DNA from: Acidithiobacillus marinus
GTDB taxonomy: Bacteria; Pseudomonadota; Gammaproteobacteria; Acidithiobacillales; Acidithiobacillaceae
Reading direction: 5' to 3'
DNA: 64,000 nucleotides
Assembly (NCBI RefSeq): GCF_002847505.1
Contig: NZ_MXAV01000036.1
Location: forward strand, 1 to 64,000
Positions 8,344-18,245 of the stretch are shown one piece after another. The position numbers and the translations under genes are program-made. The notes under the pieces were generated by a model, which searched no databases, was not told where the DNA came from, and was given only the letters and a program-made list of their open reading frames with translations. Position 1 is the first letter of the stretch. Each line of letters opens with the position of its first letter.

Positions 8344-10161
8344 ATGGTTGTTCGGCAAACACATAGGACCCTTTGGGACAGATTCATCGTTTTCTGCAGT
8401 GCCCTTCTGTTATTGGGCTTGATGGCTCCCTTGGCAACTGCCGCACATTTCCTCAGTCCGGAGCAGGCGTTTCGTTTTTCCGCAACACTCGCCAGTCCCC
8501 ATCACCTGTTGTTGCGCTGGGATGTCGCTCCTGGATATCACCTGTATCGGGACCGTATTAAAATTGCCTTGCTTCCTGACAATATTGTGCCTGGAAAATA
8601 TACCCTTCCCAAAGGGGTGATGCTGAACGACCCCGCTTTTGGCAAAATGCGGGTGCTGGAAGGTGAAAATACCGTAACAGTCCCATTTTCGGTGAAAGGA
8701 ACCGCGCCCCGGACCCTGGAAGTCAAGGCAACTTATCAGGGCTGTGCCAATGCAGGAGTGTGCTATCCCGAACAGAGCAAAATGGTTCAAGTTTCTTTGC
8801 TGGCCGCCCCTTCTCCTGCGCAATCTCCAGCACCAGCGCCAGCTCCTCAGCTGCATGCTCAGCCTGCCAAGCCGCACTCGTCCAGCAATGCCGGGGCCTT
8901 GGCGGGTGCGCTGCAGGATAGTTTCTGGCTGACTTTGGGGCTTTTTTTCCTTTCTGGTCTGGGCTTAGCCTTTACGCCCTGCATATTTCCGATGATTCCC
9001 ATTCTTTCAGGGTTGATTGTCGGCCAAGAGGCAAAACGCGGAGGACAAAAATCCCGCGCCTTTGCTCTGTCTTTAGCTTATGTGCTGGGCATGGCCTTGA
9101 CTTATACCATTGCCGGAGTACTTGCTGCCATTACCGGTGCTTACTTGCAGGCGGTGTTCCAAAATCCCTGGGTTCTGGGTGCCTTTGCCTTGATTTTTGT
9201 ATTGTTATCCCTGTCCATGTTTGGATTTTACGACTTGCAGATGCCCAGCAGCCTGCAAACCCGGCTTTCCCGAATGGGTAAGGGCGGGCATTTGTTCAGC
9301 AGCTTTGTCATGGGTGCCTTGTCGGCATTGATTGTGGGACCCTGTGTGGCAGCTCCTCTGGCAGGTGCTTTATTATTCATTTCCCGGACCGGAAATGTGT
9401 TTCTGGGGGGGGTGTCTTTGTTCGCCCTGAGTCTGGGAATGGGGGTGCCGCTGCTGATTATCGGTACTTCGGCGGGTCGTTTGCTCCCTCGAGCTGGAGC
9501 CTGGATGGACGCTGTCAAAGCCGTTTTTGGGGTGTTGATGCTGGGGGTCGCCATCTGGTTATTAACCCGGATTCTGCCGGGACCCGTCAGTCTTGCCCTT
9601 TGGTCAGCACTCGCCATCCTCTCTGCTATCTATCTGGGAGCCCTGGACAGTTTGACAGCCGAAGTAACCGGCTGGCAGCGCTTTTGGAAAGGAGTTGGTA
9701 TTATTCTGCTGGCCTATGGCCTGATCATGGGTGTGGGTGCACTGAGTGGCGCTAGTGATCCGCTACAGCCTCTTGTGCGCTTTCTGCTGGTCAATAAGGG
9801 TGCGGAACAACAGCAGGCGGGATTGCACTTTACAGTGGTCAAAAGTCCGGCAGCTCTGGATGCCGCCTTGCAGCAGGCCAAGGGTAAACCGGTGCTGATT
9901 GATTACTGGGCCAGCTGGTGTGTGGAATGTGCGCGGATGGATAAAGTGACCTTTGCGACGCCAGCGGTGGAAAAGGCCTTGGATAATCGGGTGTTGATCC
10001 GTGTCGATGTCACTCAAGATGATCCCAGTAGCCGGGCATTGCTGAAGCGCTTTCACCTTGTCGGCCCGCCTGCTTTTATGGCCATCGCCGCGAATGGGCA
10101 GATACAGGCCCAGCAGGAGGGTTACCTGGGGCCCCAGGGATTCCTGCACTGGTTGCCCTGA
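8344..10161 (+). CDS. dsbD: Thiol:disulfide interchange protein DsbD
   Basis: The ATG at 8344 (AGGAG upstream) gives 605 residues with a signal peptide ending in ATAAH. Domains in order: a periplasmic immunoglobulin-like alpha domain with the pair in GCANAGVCYPEQ; an eight-helix membrane core with the redox cysteines in FTPCIFPMIP and GPCVAAPLAG; and a C-terminal periplasmic thioredoxin domain with CVEC in YWASWCVECARMDK. It passes electrons from cytoplasmic thioredoxin to periplasmic acceptors such as DsbC and cytochrome c maturation proteins. It stands alone between the duplicated module and the convergent zinc-finger/ilvE/glnE genes. Confidence 0.95.
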   Translation: MVVRQTHRTLWDRFIVFCSALLLLGLMAPLATAAHFLSPEQAFRFSATLASPHHLLLRWDVAPGYHLYRDRIKIALLPDNIVPGKYTLPKGVMLNDPAFGKMRVLEGENTVTVPFSVKGTAPRTLEVKATYQGCANAGVCYPEQSKMVQVSLLAAPSPAQSPAPAPAPQLHAQPAKPHSSSNAGALAGALQDSFWLTLGLFFLSGLGLAFTPCIFPMIPILSGLIVGQEAKRGGQKSRAFALSLAYVLGMALTYTIAGVLAAITGAYLQAVFQNPWVLGAFALIFVLLSLSMFGFYDLQMPSSLQTRLSRMGKGGHLFSSFVMGALSALIVGPCVAAPLAGALLFISRTGNVFLGGVSLFALSLGMGVPLLIIGTSAGRLLPRAGAWMDAVKAVFGVLMLGVAIWLLTRILPGPVSLALWSALAILSAIYLGALDSLTAEVTGWQRFWKGVGIILLAYGLIMGVGALSGASDPLQPLVRFLLVNKGAEQQQAGLHFTVVKSPAALDAALQQAKGKPVLIDYWASWCVECARMDKVTFATPAVEKALDNRVLIRVDVTQDDPSSRALLKRFHLVGPPAFMAIAANGQIQAQQEGYLGPQGFLHWLP

Positions 10162-10255
10162 AACCCCGCGCTGTTCATTGCGGCAGCGCGCCCGGTGAAG
10201 TCTCTCTCTGCAATTGCTCTCCGGATGTCCAGGAACTGTCTACCCGGAATCAGGC

Positions 10256-10468
10256 TTAGTGACCTGCCACTTTTTTCAGTGGCCCGCCTTTCAGTACATA
10301 GAGAGTGCCACAATAGGGACAGCGGGCCTCGCCGCTTTCCTCTATTTTGAGAAATACCCGGGGATGACCATTCCAGCGGCTCATCCCCGGTTGTGGACAG
10401 TAGAGTGGTAATTGCCGGGGTTCCACTTCAGTAAAACCGCGATTGCAACAATGAATAGTCTCTTTCAT
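10256..10468 (-). CDS. Small zinc-finger protein (zf-CHCC type)
   Basis: 70 residues. Zinc ligands are visible as YCPQPG, the NGHPRVFL histidine and CPYCG, the CHCC pattern of the NDUFS6-like family. Proteins of this kind often sit directly after ilvE in Beta/Gammaproteobacteria. Here the start codon lies 3 bases from the ilvE stop, so the two are almost certainly co-transcribed. Its exact role is not established. Confidence 0.85.
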   Translation of the reverse strand: MKETIHCCNRGFTEVEPRQLPLYCPQPGMSRWNGHPRVFLKIEESGEARCPYCGTLYVLKGGPLKKVAGH

Positions 10469-10471
10469 GAT

Positions 10472-11395
10472 TCAGCCTGCAAGGTGCAGCCATTCCGGAT
10501 GATCGTCCCGACGCCCGGCCACGGTGTCAAAATAACGGCCTTGCAGTTGCGTGGTGATGGGTCCCCGGCCACCGTTTCCAATGATTCTGCCATCAATTTC
10601 GCGAATGGGCGTCACTTCGGCGGCTGTGCCCGTAAAAAACGCCTCGTCAGCAATGTAGAATTCATCACGGGTAAGCTGCTTCTCGACAATGGGAATGCCG
10701 GCATCCCGGGCAAATCGCATAATGGTGTCGCGGGTAATGCCCTCCAGGGCGCTGGTCAGAGTGGGGGTGTATAAAATGCCGTCGCGCAGCATGAACACAT
10801 TTTCCCCGGAACCTTCAGCCACATAGCCTTCACGGTCCAGGAGCAGGGCTTCATCGTATCCGCAGGAAGACGCCTCGCGCTGGGCCAGCATGGAATTCAT
10901 GTAGTTGCCGGTCGCCTTGGCTTTGCACAGGTGAATATTTACCTGATGACGATTGAAAGAACTGACCTTGACGCGAATGCCATTTTCCAAGGCTTCCTGT
11001 CCCAGGTAGCTGCCCCAACTCCAGGCCGCAATCAGGGCATGGACTTTCAGCCCCTTGGCAGACAGTCCCATGCCTTCGGCGCCATAGAAAAGGAGCGGGC
11101 GGATATAGGCAGATTCCAGTTGGTTGACGCGAATCACTTCCTTGGTGGCAGCGTTGATGTCCGCTTCACTGAAGGGGACTTCCATCTGCAGGATTTTGGC
11201 GCTGTTGAAAAGCCGCTTGGTGTGTTCCGGCAAGCGGAAAATGGCCGCACCCTGAGGGGTGGCATAAGCCCTTTCACCTTCAAAGCAGCCCATGCCATAG
11301 TGCAGGCTGTGGGTCAGTCCATGGACTGTAGCTTCTCTCCAGGGCACCATTTTGCCGTCAAACCAGATAAAACCGTCGCGATCTTCCATGGACAT
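10472..11395 (-). CDS. ilvE: Branched-chain amino acid aminotransferase
   Basis: 307 residues, the standard class IV PLP-dependent aminotransferase length, from ATG 11395 with AAGGAGA upstream. Seen: the start FIWFDGKMVPWREATVHGLTHSLHYG; the PLP-lysine region CKAKATGNYMNSMLA; EGSGENVFM; and the C-terminal TGTAAEVTPIREIDGR. It transfers amino groups between glutamate and the keto acids of Leu, Ile and Val. Middle gene of the glnE-ilvE-zinc-finger unit, 12 bases after glnE. Confidence 0.96.
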   Translation of the reverse strand: MSMEDRDGFIWFDGKMVPWREATVHGLTHSLHYGMGCFEGERAYATPQGAAIFRLPEHTKRLFNSAKILQMEVPFSEADINAATKEVIRVNQLESAYIRPLLFYGAEGMGLSAKGLKVHALIAAWSWGSYLGQEALENGIRVKVSSFNRHQVNIHLCKAKATGNYMNSMLAQREASSCGYDEALLLDREGYVAEGSGENVFMLRDGILYTPTLTSALEGITRDTIMRFARDAGIPIVEKQLTRDEFYIADEAFFTGTAAEVTPIREIDGRIIGNGGRGPITTQLQGRYFDTVAGRRDDHPEWLHLAG

Positions 11396-11407
11396 CCTGA
11401 CTTCTCC

Positions 11408-14269
11408 TTAATCCGTATAACTGCCAATCCATTCCTGCCAGATGCGGCGCACTTGTTGGGAAGCGTCCTGCAAGGCGTCCCAATGCGCGCTGTCATCTGC
11501 ATGTACGTTATTTTCCTGCAAATTCAGCCAGCGTTCATTTTCTACTTGCCGGTAGAGTTGCCAGGCATGCAGCAATACCGAACCATGTTGTTTATCCCAT
11601 ATACCGGATTGCATCAAGGCACGGATGGCTGCAGCGGTTCCGGTATTCTGACATAATTCGGGCTTCAGCGGGCAAGCGCCTAGCATAGCAAATTGTACCA
11701 GAAACTCGATATCTGTCAGTGCGCCCGGACTGAGCTTCAGATGAAATGCCCCCGACGCTATGTTTTTGTGATCAAAAATGCGCTTGCGCATGTCCCTCAC
11801 GGCGCTTTGTAAGGTATTGGAGTCACGGGGGTTACACAGGATTTCCTGGCGGAGGGTTTCAAAATGCGCCCCCAGTTGCGGATCTCCGGCTACCCAACGG
11901 GCCCGGGTCAGAGCCTGGTGTTCCCATACCCAGGCAGACTGCTGCTGATAGCGACGGAAGGCTTCCAGACTACTGACCAAAGGCCCCGACTGACCGCTGG
12001 GGCGCAGGCGCATGTCAATCTCGTAGAGCACGCCCGCGCGGGTCAAGGTGCTGAGGAGGTGGATGAGCCGTTGTCCGAGGCGGGCAAACCAGGTGGATGC
12101 GAGGAGGGGAGACGGCCCGTCACTCTCAGCATCGGGTGGAGCATCATAAATGTAGATCAGATCAAGGTCCGAGGCGAAGCCCATTTCCTGTCCACCCAGC
12201 TTGCCCAGGGCGATCACTGCGAAAGCCGCCGCGCGGCCATCTCGGGCGCAAATACGACCATGGCGCCGCTCCATCTCCTGTTGGGCCCAGCCCAATGCGG
12301 TCTGTAGCGTTAATTGTGCCATAGTACTGAGTTGGCCCAGCAGATCCTCCACGGGTAATTGTCGCGTCCAGAAGCTGGCGGCAAGGCGCACCTGTTCGCC
12401 ATTTTTGAAGCGCCGCAGGGTATCCATGCGTTCTTCCTGGTCTTCCGCATAGGCTAGCTGGGTATGCAGAATACTGGGCCACTCCCCGGAGGGTTGCTGC
12501 TGGCTGAGCACCTCATCCAGCAGCACAGGAAAACGTGCCAGTTGTTGGGCTAGCCAAGGGCTGTGCAGCAAGGCACTGCAGTGCTCAAGATATCGGGGGT
12601 TTTCGGCTAGGAGCGCGAGGTAATTGGCTTTGCTGAGAATGGCTTCAAGCAGGTTCAGAAAATGCAGGAGGAGGGCGTCTGGGTTTTCTTCCTGCCCGCA
12701 TATATCCAATATCTGCGGCAGCAGGTGATCCAGACGGAGTCGTCCTGTTGTAGAAAGGCGCGATGAGACATCCCGGCTATGGGCAAAGCGCCAGAGCCGC
12801 GTCCAGATTTCGGAGGGACTGGAAAAATGCAGGCTGCGCAGGATCTCGTCGGGGAGGATGTCCTGAGCATGGTTCTGGGCGTGATACCAAAGCTGCTGTC
12901 CTTTTTCGGATTGACCGTGAAGAGGCTGATCCTGGGGTGCCAGGGTCTGTACAAAAATCGAATGCACTTGCTGGCGCAAATGGTCCAGTTCAGTGCGAAA
13001 GCTTTCCACATTCGGGTAATGCATAGCGCAGGCCAGGCGTTGCCATTCGCGGTCGCTGTTCGGCAATTGCTGGGTTTGCTGATCCTCCACCATTTGCAGG
13101 CAGTGCTCGGCATTGCGCAAAAACAAGTAGGCCTTGCCCAGTAATTGAAAGTCTCTTTCGGGCAATAATCCCAGTTTATGTAAGGTATTGAGAGTGCTGA
13201 GGGTATTGCTATCCCGTAATTGTGGATGGCGGCCACCGTGAATAATCTGCAAGGACTGACAGATGAATTCAATTTCACGGATGCCGCCCTGGCCTTTTTT
13301 GATGTCCTGACGACTTTCGCCCTGCTCCGCATCCATCAGTGCTTTGACCTCACGCAGTCCTTGCAAGGCGGTAAAATCCAGATAGCGGCGATATACAAAA
13401 GGCTGAAGCATTTCCAGCAACTGTTTGCCGAAGTGCGCGTCTCCCGCTACAGGTCGGGCTTTGATAAAAGCATAACGCTCCCAGCTCCGTCCATGTACCT
13501 GGTAGTAATGCTCCATAGCGGCAGCGCTGATGCACAGAGGGCCGGCATCCCCGAAGGGGCGCAGACGCATATCCACGCGAAAGCAGAAACCTTCTGCCAG
13601 TGGTTGGTCGAGACTCTGAATCAGCCAGCGTCCCAGACGACTGAAATATTCACTGTTATCGAGAGGACGCGGACCATCGCTACTACCGTTTTCGCTGAAG
13701 CAGAAAATGAGATCAATATCCGAAGAAACATTCAGCTCTTTTCCACCCAGTTTTCCCATGCCGATGACCGTGAAAAATACAGGTTTACCCGTTGCAGTCA
13801 TCGGTCGCCCATGCTTTTCTTCGAGTAAGCTCAGACCGTATTTACAGGCTGCTTGGAGGCAGGTTTCGGCCAGAATGCTCAAGGCCGCTACGGTTTTCGG
13901 CATTTGCTCGCCGGCTTTGCGGTCCTCCCAGAGGATTTCGACCATCCGCGCATTGCGATAATGGCGCAGGGCGCTGTTGAATACATCTGCGCTGCTGTGA
14001 TGCAGAACAGGAAACGGAGTTGTTTTTCCTTTTGCCAGTGCGAGCACGTGTGCAGGATGGCGTTGCAAATATTGGCGAGAAAAAGGGCTTATGCAGGCAA
14101 GCTGCAGCCAATGCCGGAAAAAACTCGGAGGACAGGCCATCAAATCCTGGCGCTGCTCGGTCGATAAGGTTTCCCAGATCAACTGCACCATCTCTGTAAG
14201 GGCATCCTGATCTACCGGAGTGGCCGCGAGATATTGGGTGAGCATGACAGGTAAAGTACTTTTGGTCAT
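11408..14269 (-). CDS. glnE: Bifunctional glutamine synthetase adenylyltransferase/deadenylase
   Basis: 953 residues, full length. It adenylylates and deadenylylates glutamine synthetase in response to nitrogen status through PII. The two nucleotidyltransferase domains are clear: the N-terminal one with GMGKLGGKELNVSSDIDLIF and the C-terminal one with ALGKLGGQEMGFASDLDLIY, each carrying the G.G...SDxD metal-binding motif. Helical regulatory segments lie between and after. It heads the operon with ilvE and the zinc-finger gene. A canonical PII gene is not in the window; the CPII at 44.8 kb is a carboxysome-type variant. Confidence 0.97.
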   Translation of the reverse strand: MTKSTLPVMLTQYLAATPVDQDALTEMVQLIWETLSTEQRQDLMACPPSFFRHWLQLACISPFSRQYLQRHPAHVLALAKGKTTPFPVLHHSSADVFNSALRHYRNARMVEILWEDRKAGEQMPKTVAALSILAETCLQAACKYGLSLLEEKHGRPMTATGKPVFFTVIGMGKLGGKELNVSSDIDLIFCFSENGSSDGPRPLDNSEYFSRLGRWLIQSLDQPLAEGFCFRVDMRLRPFGDAGPLCISAAAMEHYYQVHGRSWERYAFIKARPVAGDAHFGKQLLEMLQPFVYRRYLDFTALQGLREVKALMDAEQGESRQDIKKGQGGIREIEFICQSLQIIHGGRHPQLRDSNTLSTLNTLHKLGLLPERDFQLLGKAYLFLRNAEHCLQMVEDQQTQQLPNSDREWQRLACAMHYPNVESFRTELDHLRQQVHSIFVQTLAPQDQPLHGQSEKGQQLWYHAQNHAQDILPDEILRSLHFSSPSEIWTRLWRFAHSRDVSSRLSTTGRLRLDHLLPQILDICGQEENPDALLLHFLNLLEAILSKANYLALLAENPRYLEHCSALLHSPWLAQQLARFPVLLDEVLSQQQPSGEWPSILHTQLAYAEDQEERMDTLRRFKNGEQVRLAASFWTRQLPVEDLLGQLSTMAQLTLQTALGWAQQEMERRHGRICARDGRAAAFAVIALGKLGGQEMGFASDLDLIYIYDAPPDAESDGPSPLLASTWFARLGQRLIHLLSTLTRAGVLYEIDMRLRPSGQSGPLVSSLEAFRRYQQQSAWVWEHQALTRARWVAGDPQLGAHFETLRQEILCNPRDSNTLQSAVRDMRKRIFDHKNIASGAFHLKLSPGALTDIEFLVQFAMLGACPLKPELCQNTGTAAAIRALMQSGIWDKQHGSVLLHAWQLYRQVENERWLNLQENNVHADDSAHWDALQDASQQVRRIWQEWIGSYTD

Positions 14270-14411
14270 TAAGCTTTACTCGACAGGAAGGATTTCTGTA
14301 GTGTAGCTGAACCAGGTCGTGCTCCGTCTATGCATATTCTCTAAGTAGTAAACCCTGCAGCCGGTAGGTCACGCTCCTCTTCCCGTGCAATCACAAAGGA
14401 TCAATGCGCCC

Positions 14412-15227
14412 ATGGACGCCCAACTTGCGGTCATTCAGATGGTTTCTACGGAAAGCCTTGCAGAGAATCTGGAAGAGGCTGCCAAGCTGATCCAGGAGGC
14501 CGCCAGTCAGGGGGCGGATCTGGTCCTGCTCCCCGAAAATTTTGCCTTCATGGGTCGTCATGAAACCGACAAGTTGGCGCTCATGGAAGCCGATGGCGAG
14601 GGAATTATTCAGTCCTGGCTGGCAGCCCAGGCCCATCAGCATGGTTGCTGGCTGGTGGGTGGCAGCATCCCGCTCGCAGCACCCGATGGGCGGTGTTTCG
14701 CTACCTGTCTGGTTTTTGATGCGCAAGGGTTGCGCCGGGCGCGCTATGACAAGATCCATCTTTTTGATGTGGATCTTGCCGATGGGGAAATGTACCGGGA
14801 ATCCCGCAGCATTGCTCCCGGCAAAACGCCGGTACAGGTTGAAACCCCTTGGGGCATGATGGGGTTGTCCATTTGTTATGATTTGCGTTTTCCAGAGTTA
14901 TATCGGCGTTATGCCGGGGCGGAGATACTGGTCGTGCCGAGCGCCTTCACCCGCCAGACCGGCAGCGCCCACTGGGAGAGTCTGCTGCGCGCCCGGGCCA
15001 TCGAAAACCAGGCGTATGTGCTGGCCGCCGATCAGGGCGGCGTTCACCAGAACGGCCGCCAGACCTTTGGTGGCAGCATGATCATTGATCCCTGGGGGCA
15101 GGTCCTGGCCCGCAGGGAACAGGGGCCGGGCTGGGTGATGGCTGGAATGGACAGGGAGTTCCTGCAGCGCTGCCGCAAGCAGTTACCGGTTTTGCAGCAT
15201 CGGCAGCCAGCTTACCAGGCGATATAG
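14412..15227 (+). CDS. Carbon-nitrogen hydrolase, Nit1/omega-amidase-like
   Basis: The ATG at 14412 gives 271 residues; a GTG nine codons earlier is possible. The nitrilase-superfamily triad is visible: Glu42 in LLPENFAF, Lys114 in RYDKIHLFDV and Cys155 in SICYDLRFPELYR. The sequence is closest in style to bacterial Nit proteins that repair deaminated glutathione or act on omega-amides; the substrate is inferred. Its last 16 bases overlap the end of the convergent DsrE-like gene. Confidence 0.9.
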   Translation: MDAQLAVIQMVSTESLAENLEEAAKLIQEAASQGADLVLLPENFAFMGRHETDKLALMEADGEGIIQSWLAAQAHQHGCWLVGGSIPLAAPDGRCFATCLVFDAQGLRRARYDKIHLFDVDLADGEMYRESRSIAPGKTPVQVETPWGMMGLSICYDLRFPELYRRYAGAEILVVPSAFTRQTGSAHWESLLRARAIENQAYVLAADQGGVHQNGRQTFGGSMIIDPWGQVLARREQGPGWVMAGMDREFLQRCRKQLPVLQHRQPAYQAI

Positions 15228-15694
15228 GCATAGCCCTTCTGCTGCAGGGTCATGAGATCCACCGCGCCACTGAATACCGGAACCGCCTGTGGGATCAAAT
15301 CCGCCTTGTCGATATGAATGGTTTTCATGGTTTGCTCACAGGCGTTAAAAATCACCCCGTACATATGCAGGCTTTCCACCTGTTCCCGGATGAATTTTTC
15401 ATAATGCTGATGATTTTTGGGGGCCTTGACAAGTAGCCAGATGCCTGGTCCAAAACAGTCGATGACAATGTCGGCATCGCTGTTGAAGTGCCCTAGAACG
15501 ACTGCAGCGCTATGCAGAATATCCAGTACATAAGCCGGATCTGATTTGTTGAGCTGAAAAACCACCTTGTTTTTGGTGGGTCCCATCAAGCCTTCAGCAT
15601 TACTCTGGGCACTGATGGCCAGGGCTCCCGCTCCGGCAACAGCGGCCATACCTCCGATAAACTGACGACGGGAATGGTTTTTGGATTGGGTCAT
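15212..15694 (-). CDS. Tat-exported DsrE/DsrF-like sulfur-relay protein
   Basis: ATG 15694 with GGAG upstream gives 160 residues. The N-terminus MTQSKNHSRRQFIGGMAAV has a twin-arginine motif followed by a hydrophobic stretch and cleavage near AISAQSNA. The remainder is a DsrE-like fold: VVFQLNKSDPAYVLDILHSA, VIDCFGPGIWLLV, and VIFNACEQTM with the conserved cysteine that carries persulfide in DsrE/TusD proteins. Most such proteins are cytoplasmic, so folded export through Tat points to periplasmic sulfur handling, plausible in a sulfur oxidiser. The function is inferred. Confidence 0.85.
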   Translation of the reverse strand: MTQSKNHSRRQFIGGMAAVAGAGALAISAQSNAEGLMGPTKNKVVFQLNKSDPAYVLDILHSAAVVLGHFNSDADIVIDCFGPGIWLLVKAPKNHQHYEKFIREQVESLHMYGVIFNACEQTMKTIHIDKADLIPQAVPVFSGAVDLMTLQQKGYAYIAW

Positions 15695-15816
15695 GTTATT
15701 CTCCAGAATTTTACGGATAAGATATCCCCTGAAGCATAGCAAGAATTGCGCCGGGGGAGGCGCAGAAACTGGAGGGGCGTTGGGATGAGCCAGATGGTAG
15801 CGGCTGGAGAGAATGC

Positions 15817-17583
15817 ATGAAGCAGTTTAACGGAGCCTTTTTTCGCGACTTGTGGCGGATCAGCAAGCCCTACTGGTGGCATTCTGAAGAGCGCTGGAGT
15901 GCCCGGGGTGTTTTTGCGCTGATCATTCTGCTCAATTTGTTCATGGTGTTCATTTCCTACCGGATTACTCAGTGGTATGCGGTTTTCTGGAACGCCTTGC
16001 AGCATTTTGCCGTTGATGCAGCCTGGCATCAGATGCTGATTTTTCTGCTGTTGGCGGCTTCTTATGTTGCGGCTGGTGTGTCTCAGGTTTTTTTCACCCA
16101 GATGCTGGAAATTCGTTGGCGACGGTGGCTGACCCGGCATTATCTCGATAACTGGCTGTCCAAAAGTACCTTTTACCACATGCAGGTACTCGGGGATGGA
16201 ACGGATAACCCCGATCAGCGTATCAGCGAAGATCTGGCCAGTTTTACCAACCAGACCCTGAACATCATCATCGGCCTGCTGAGTTCGGTGACCACCCTCG
16301 CGGCCTTTGTCTTCATGCTCTGGGAATTGTCGGCCATGATTACCATTCCATGGAATGGATCTTTATATACCATTCCCGGTTATCTGGTTTGGGCGGCCCT
16401 GATCTATGCCGTGTTTGGTACGATTTTGACGGCCCTGATCGGCCGCCCGCTGATCAAACTCAATTTCAACCAGGAACGCTATCAGGCCGATTTTCGTTTC
16501 AGCATGATGCGCCTGCGCGAAAACAGCGAGAGCGTGGCCTTATATGGCGGTGAGAGCGAAGAGCGCCATCATTTCCTCCAGCGTTTCGCCAGTGTATATG
16601 CCAACTACTGGCGGATTATCTGGCGGTCCATGCGCCTCAACTGGTGGGTGTCGGGTTATGGTCAGGCCGCCATTATTTTCCCTATCATCGTCAGTATGCC
16701 TGCCTATTTTGTGAACAAGGCTATCGGCATTGGGGGGCTGCAACAAATTGCCTCTGCCTTTGCCCAGGTGCAGGGTGCTCTGTCTTTTATTGTCAGCAGT
16801 TACAGCAGTCTGGCCAACTGGCATGCGGTAGTCGATCGTCTGCGCTATTTTGAACAATCCATGGAAGAAGTGCGGGTTATTCGCGAAACCCACTATCAGA
16901 TTGAATGTCGTGATGCCCCCTGTTTGCAGGTCAGGCATCTCAATGTGCGTTTACCCGATGGTCGGGAGCTGGTGCATGACCTGAACCTCGACGTGCAGCG
17001 GCGTGAACGGCTCTTGATCATGGGACCTTCCGGGGGTGGTAAAAGTACCCTGATCCGGGGGCTGGCAGGTATCTGGCCATTTGGTGACGGCGAAATCGGG
17101 CTACCCAAGGCCGATCGCCCACTGTTTCTTCCCCAGAAACCTTATCTCCCCCTCGGCACCCTGCGGGAAGTGCTGGTGTATCCTTTTGGTGTGACGGACT
17201 TGGATGACCGGCGCCTGCAGCAGATTCTCGGTCTGGTGGGGATGTCCGGGCTGCAGGACAAGCTGGAGGACTCCCGGCTCTGGTCTCATGTGTTATCCTT
17301 GGGGGAACAACAGCGGCTGGCCTTTGCGCGGGTGCTGGTGCAAAAACCCCGATGGCTGTTTCTGGACGAGGCCAGTTCAGCACTGGATGAGCCCGCTGAG
17401 TGTCAGTTGTATCAGTTACTCATAGAGGCTTTGCCCGAAACGGCCATGATCAGTGTGGGGCATCGTTCCAGTTTGTTGCGCTACCATCAGCGTTGTCTGC
17501 GACTGCAGGGGAATGGTGCCTGGGTGCTGGAATCCTTGCCGGAGCAAGACTCGTCTGGAGGGCTGCAACCAGCGCCCGTATGA
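15817..17583 (+). CDS. SbmA/YddA-type ABC transporter, fused permease and ATPase
   Basis: 588 residues from ATG 15817 with GGAGAG upstream. The N-terminal half (about 1-330) holds six membrane helices of the SbmA/BacA family, with the typical YRITQWYAVFWNALQ. The C-terminal half is an ABC ATPase: Walker A GPSGGGKSTL, signature LSLGEQQRLAFAR, Walker B WLFLDEASSALDE and the H-loop histidine in SVGHRSSL. Family members move peptides, cobalamin-like compounds or long-chain lipids; the substrate here is unknown. It stands alone. Confidence 0.9.
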   Translation: MKQFNGAFFRDLWRISKPYWWHSEERWSARGVFALIILLNLFMVFISYRITQWYAVFWNALQHFAVDAAWHQMLIFLLLAASYVAAGVSQVFFTQMLEIRWRRWLTRHYLDNWLSKSTFYHMQVLGDGTDNPDQRISEDLASFTNQTLNIIIGLLSSVTTLAAFVFMLWELSAMITIPWNGSLYTIPGYLVWAALIYAVFGTILTALIGRPLIKLNFNQERYQADFRFSMMRLRENSESVALYGGESEERHHFLQRFASVYANYWRIIWRSMRLNWWVSGYGQAAIIFPIIVSMPAYFVNKAIGIGGLQQIASAFAQVQGALSFIVSSYSSLANWHAVVDRLRYFEQSMEEVRVIRETHYQIECRDAPCLQVRHLNVRLPDGRELVHDLNLDVQRRERLLIMGPSGGGKSTLIRGLAGIWPFGDGEIGLPKADRPLFLPQKPYLPLGTLREVLVYPFGVTDLDDRRLQQILGLVGMSGLQDKLEDSRLWSHVLSLGEQQRLAFARVLVQKPRWLFLDEASSALDEPAECQLYQLLIEALPETAMISVGHRSSLLRYHQRCLRLQGNGAWVLESLPEQDSSGGLQPAPV

Positions 17584-17669
17584 AAGTGTATGTGTCACCG
17601 GGTAGCCAGTGACCCATGCGATGCTTTTCAGTCAATATGATGTATCAGGAATTTCAAGGAGACATAACG

Positions 17670-18245
17670 ATGGCGATGACAGCAAAAGATTTACCCATAG
17701 GTGGGGCCATGCCCGCTTTTTCTCTGCCCGTGGGCGGGGATAAAACGCAATGGTCCAGCAGCTCTGCCCAGGGCAAGCCATTATTGGTGCTGTTTATCTG
17801 CAATCACTGTCCGTATGTACTACATATCAGCCAGCAGCTCGGGGAATTGACCCGGCAGTGGCAGCGTCAGGGGTTACAGGTGGTCGCCATCAACAGTAAT
17901 GACCCGGAAACCTACCCCGAAGATGCCCCCGAGAAAATGCCGGCGGAAGCACGGCGGGCTGGTTATGATTTCCCGTATCTTTTTGATGGGGAGCAAAGTG
18001 TGGCAAAGGCTTTCAACGCCGTATGCACCCCCGATATTTTTCTGTTTGATCAGGCCAGCAAGCTTTTTTACCACGGGCAGTTTGATGATAGCCGTCCCAA
18101 GAACACGCTTCCGGTTACCGGCAAGGATTTGTCGGCGGCAGTGGAGGCTGTACTCAATGGCGGGGAAGCACCGGACAAAGTCCTCCCCAGTGTGGGCTGC
18201 AGCATCAAATGGCGGGCGGGCAACGAACCGGAGGACTGGGCATGA
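17670..18245 (+). CDS. AhpC/TSA-type thioredoxin-fold protein
   Basis: ATG 17670, behind AAGGAG, gives 191 residues. The redox motif is Cys44-x-x-Cys47 in LFICNHCPYV, in the context typical of the resA-like redoxin family with a long insertion. There is no signal peptide, so it is cytoplasmic. The partner is unknown. The stop overlaps the start of the SDR gene as ATGA, so the two are translationally coupled. Confidence 0.87.
   Translation: MAMTAKDLPIGGAMPAFSLPVGGDKTQWSSSSAQGKPLLVLFICNHCPYVLHISQQLGELTRQWQRQGLQVVAINSNDPETYPEDAPEKMPAEARRAGYDFPYLFDGEQSVAKAFNAVCTPDIFLFDQASKLFYHGQFDDSRPKNTLPVTGKDLSAAVEAVLNGGEAPDKVLPSVGCSIKWRAGNEPEDWA

Noticed and set aside
10160-10255. Terminator between dsbD and the zinc-finger gene
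   Set aside because: CGCGCTG/CAGCGCG can pair, but there is no U-run on either strand; not strong enough to call.
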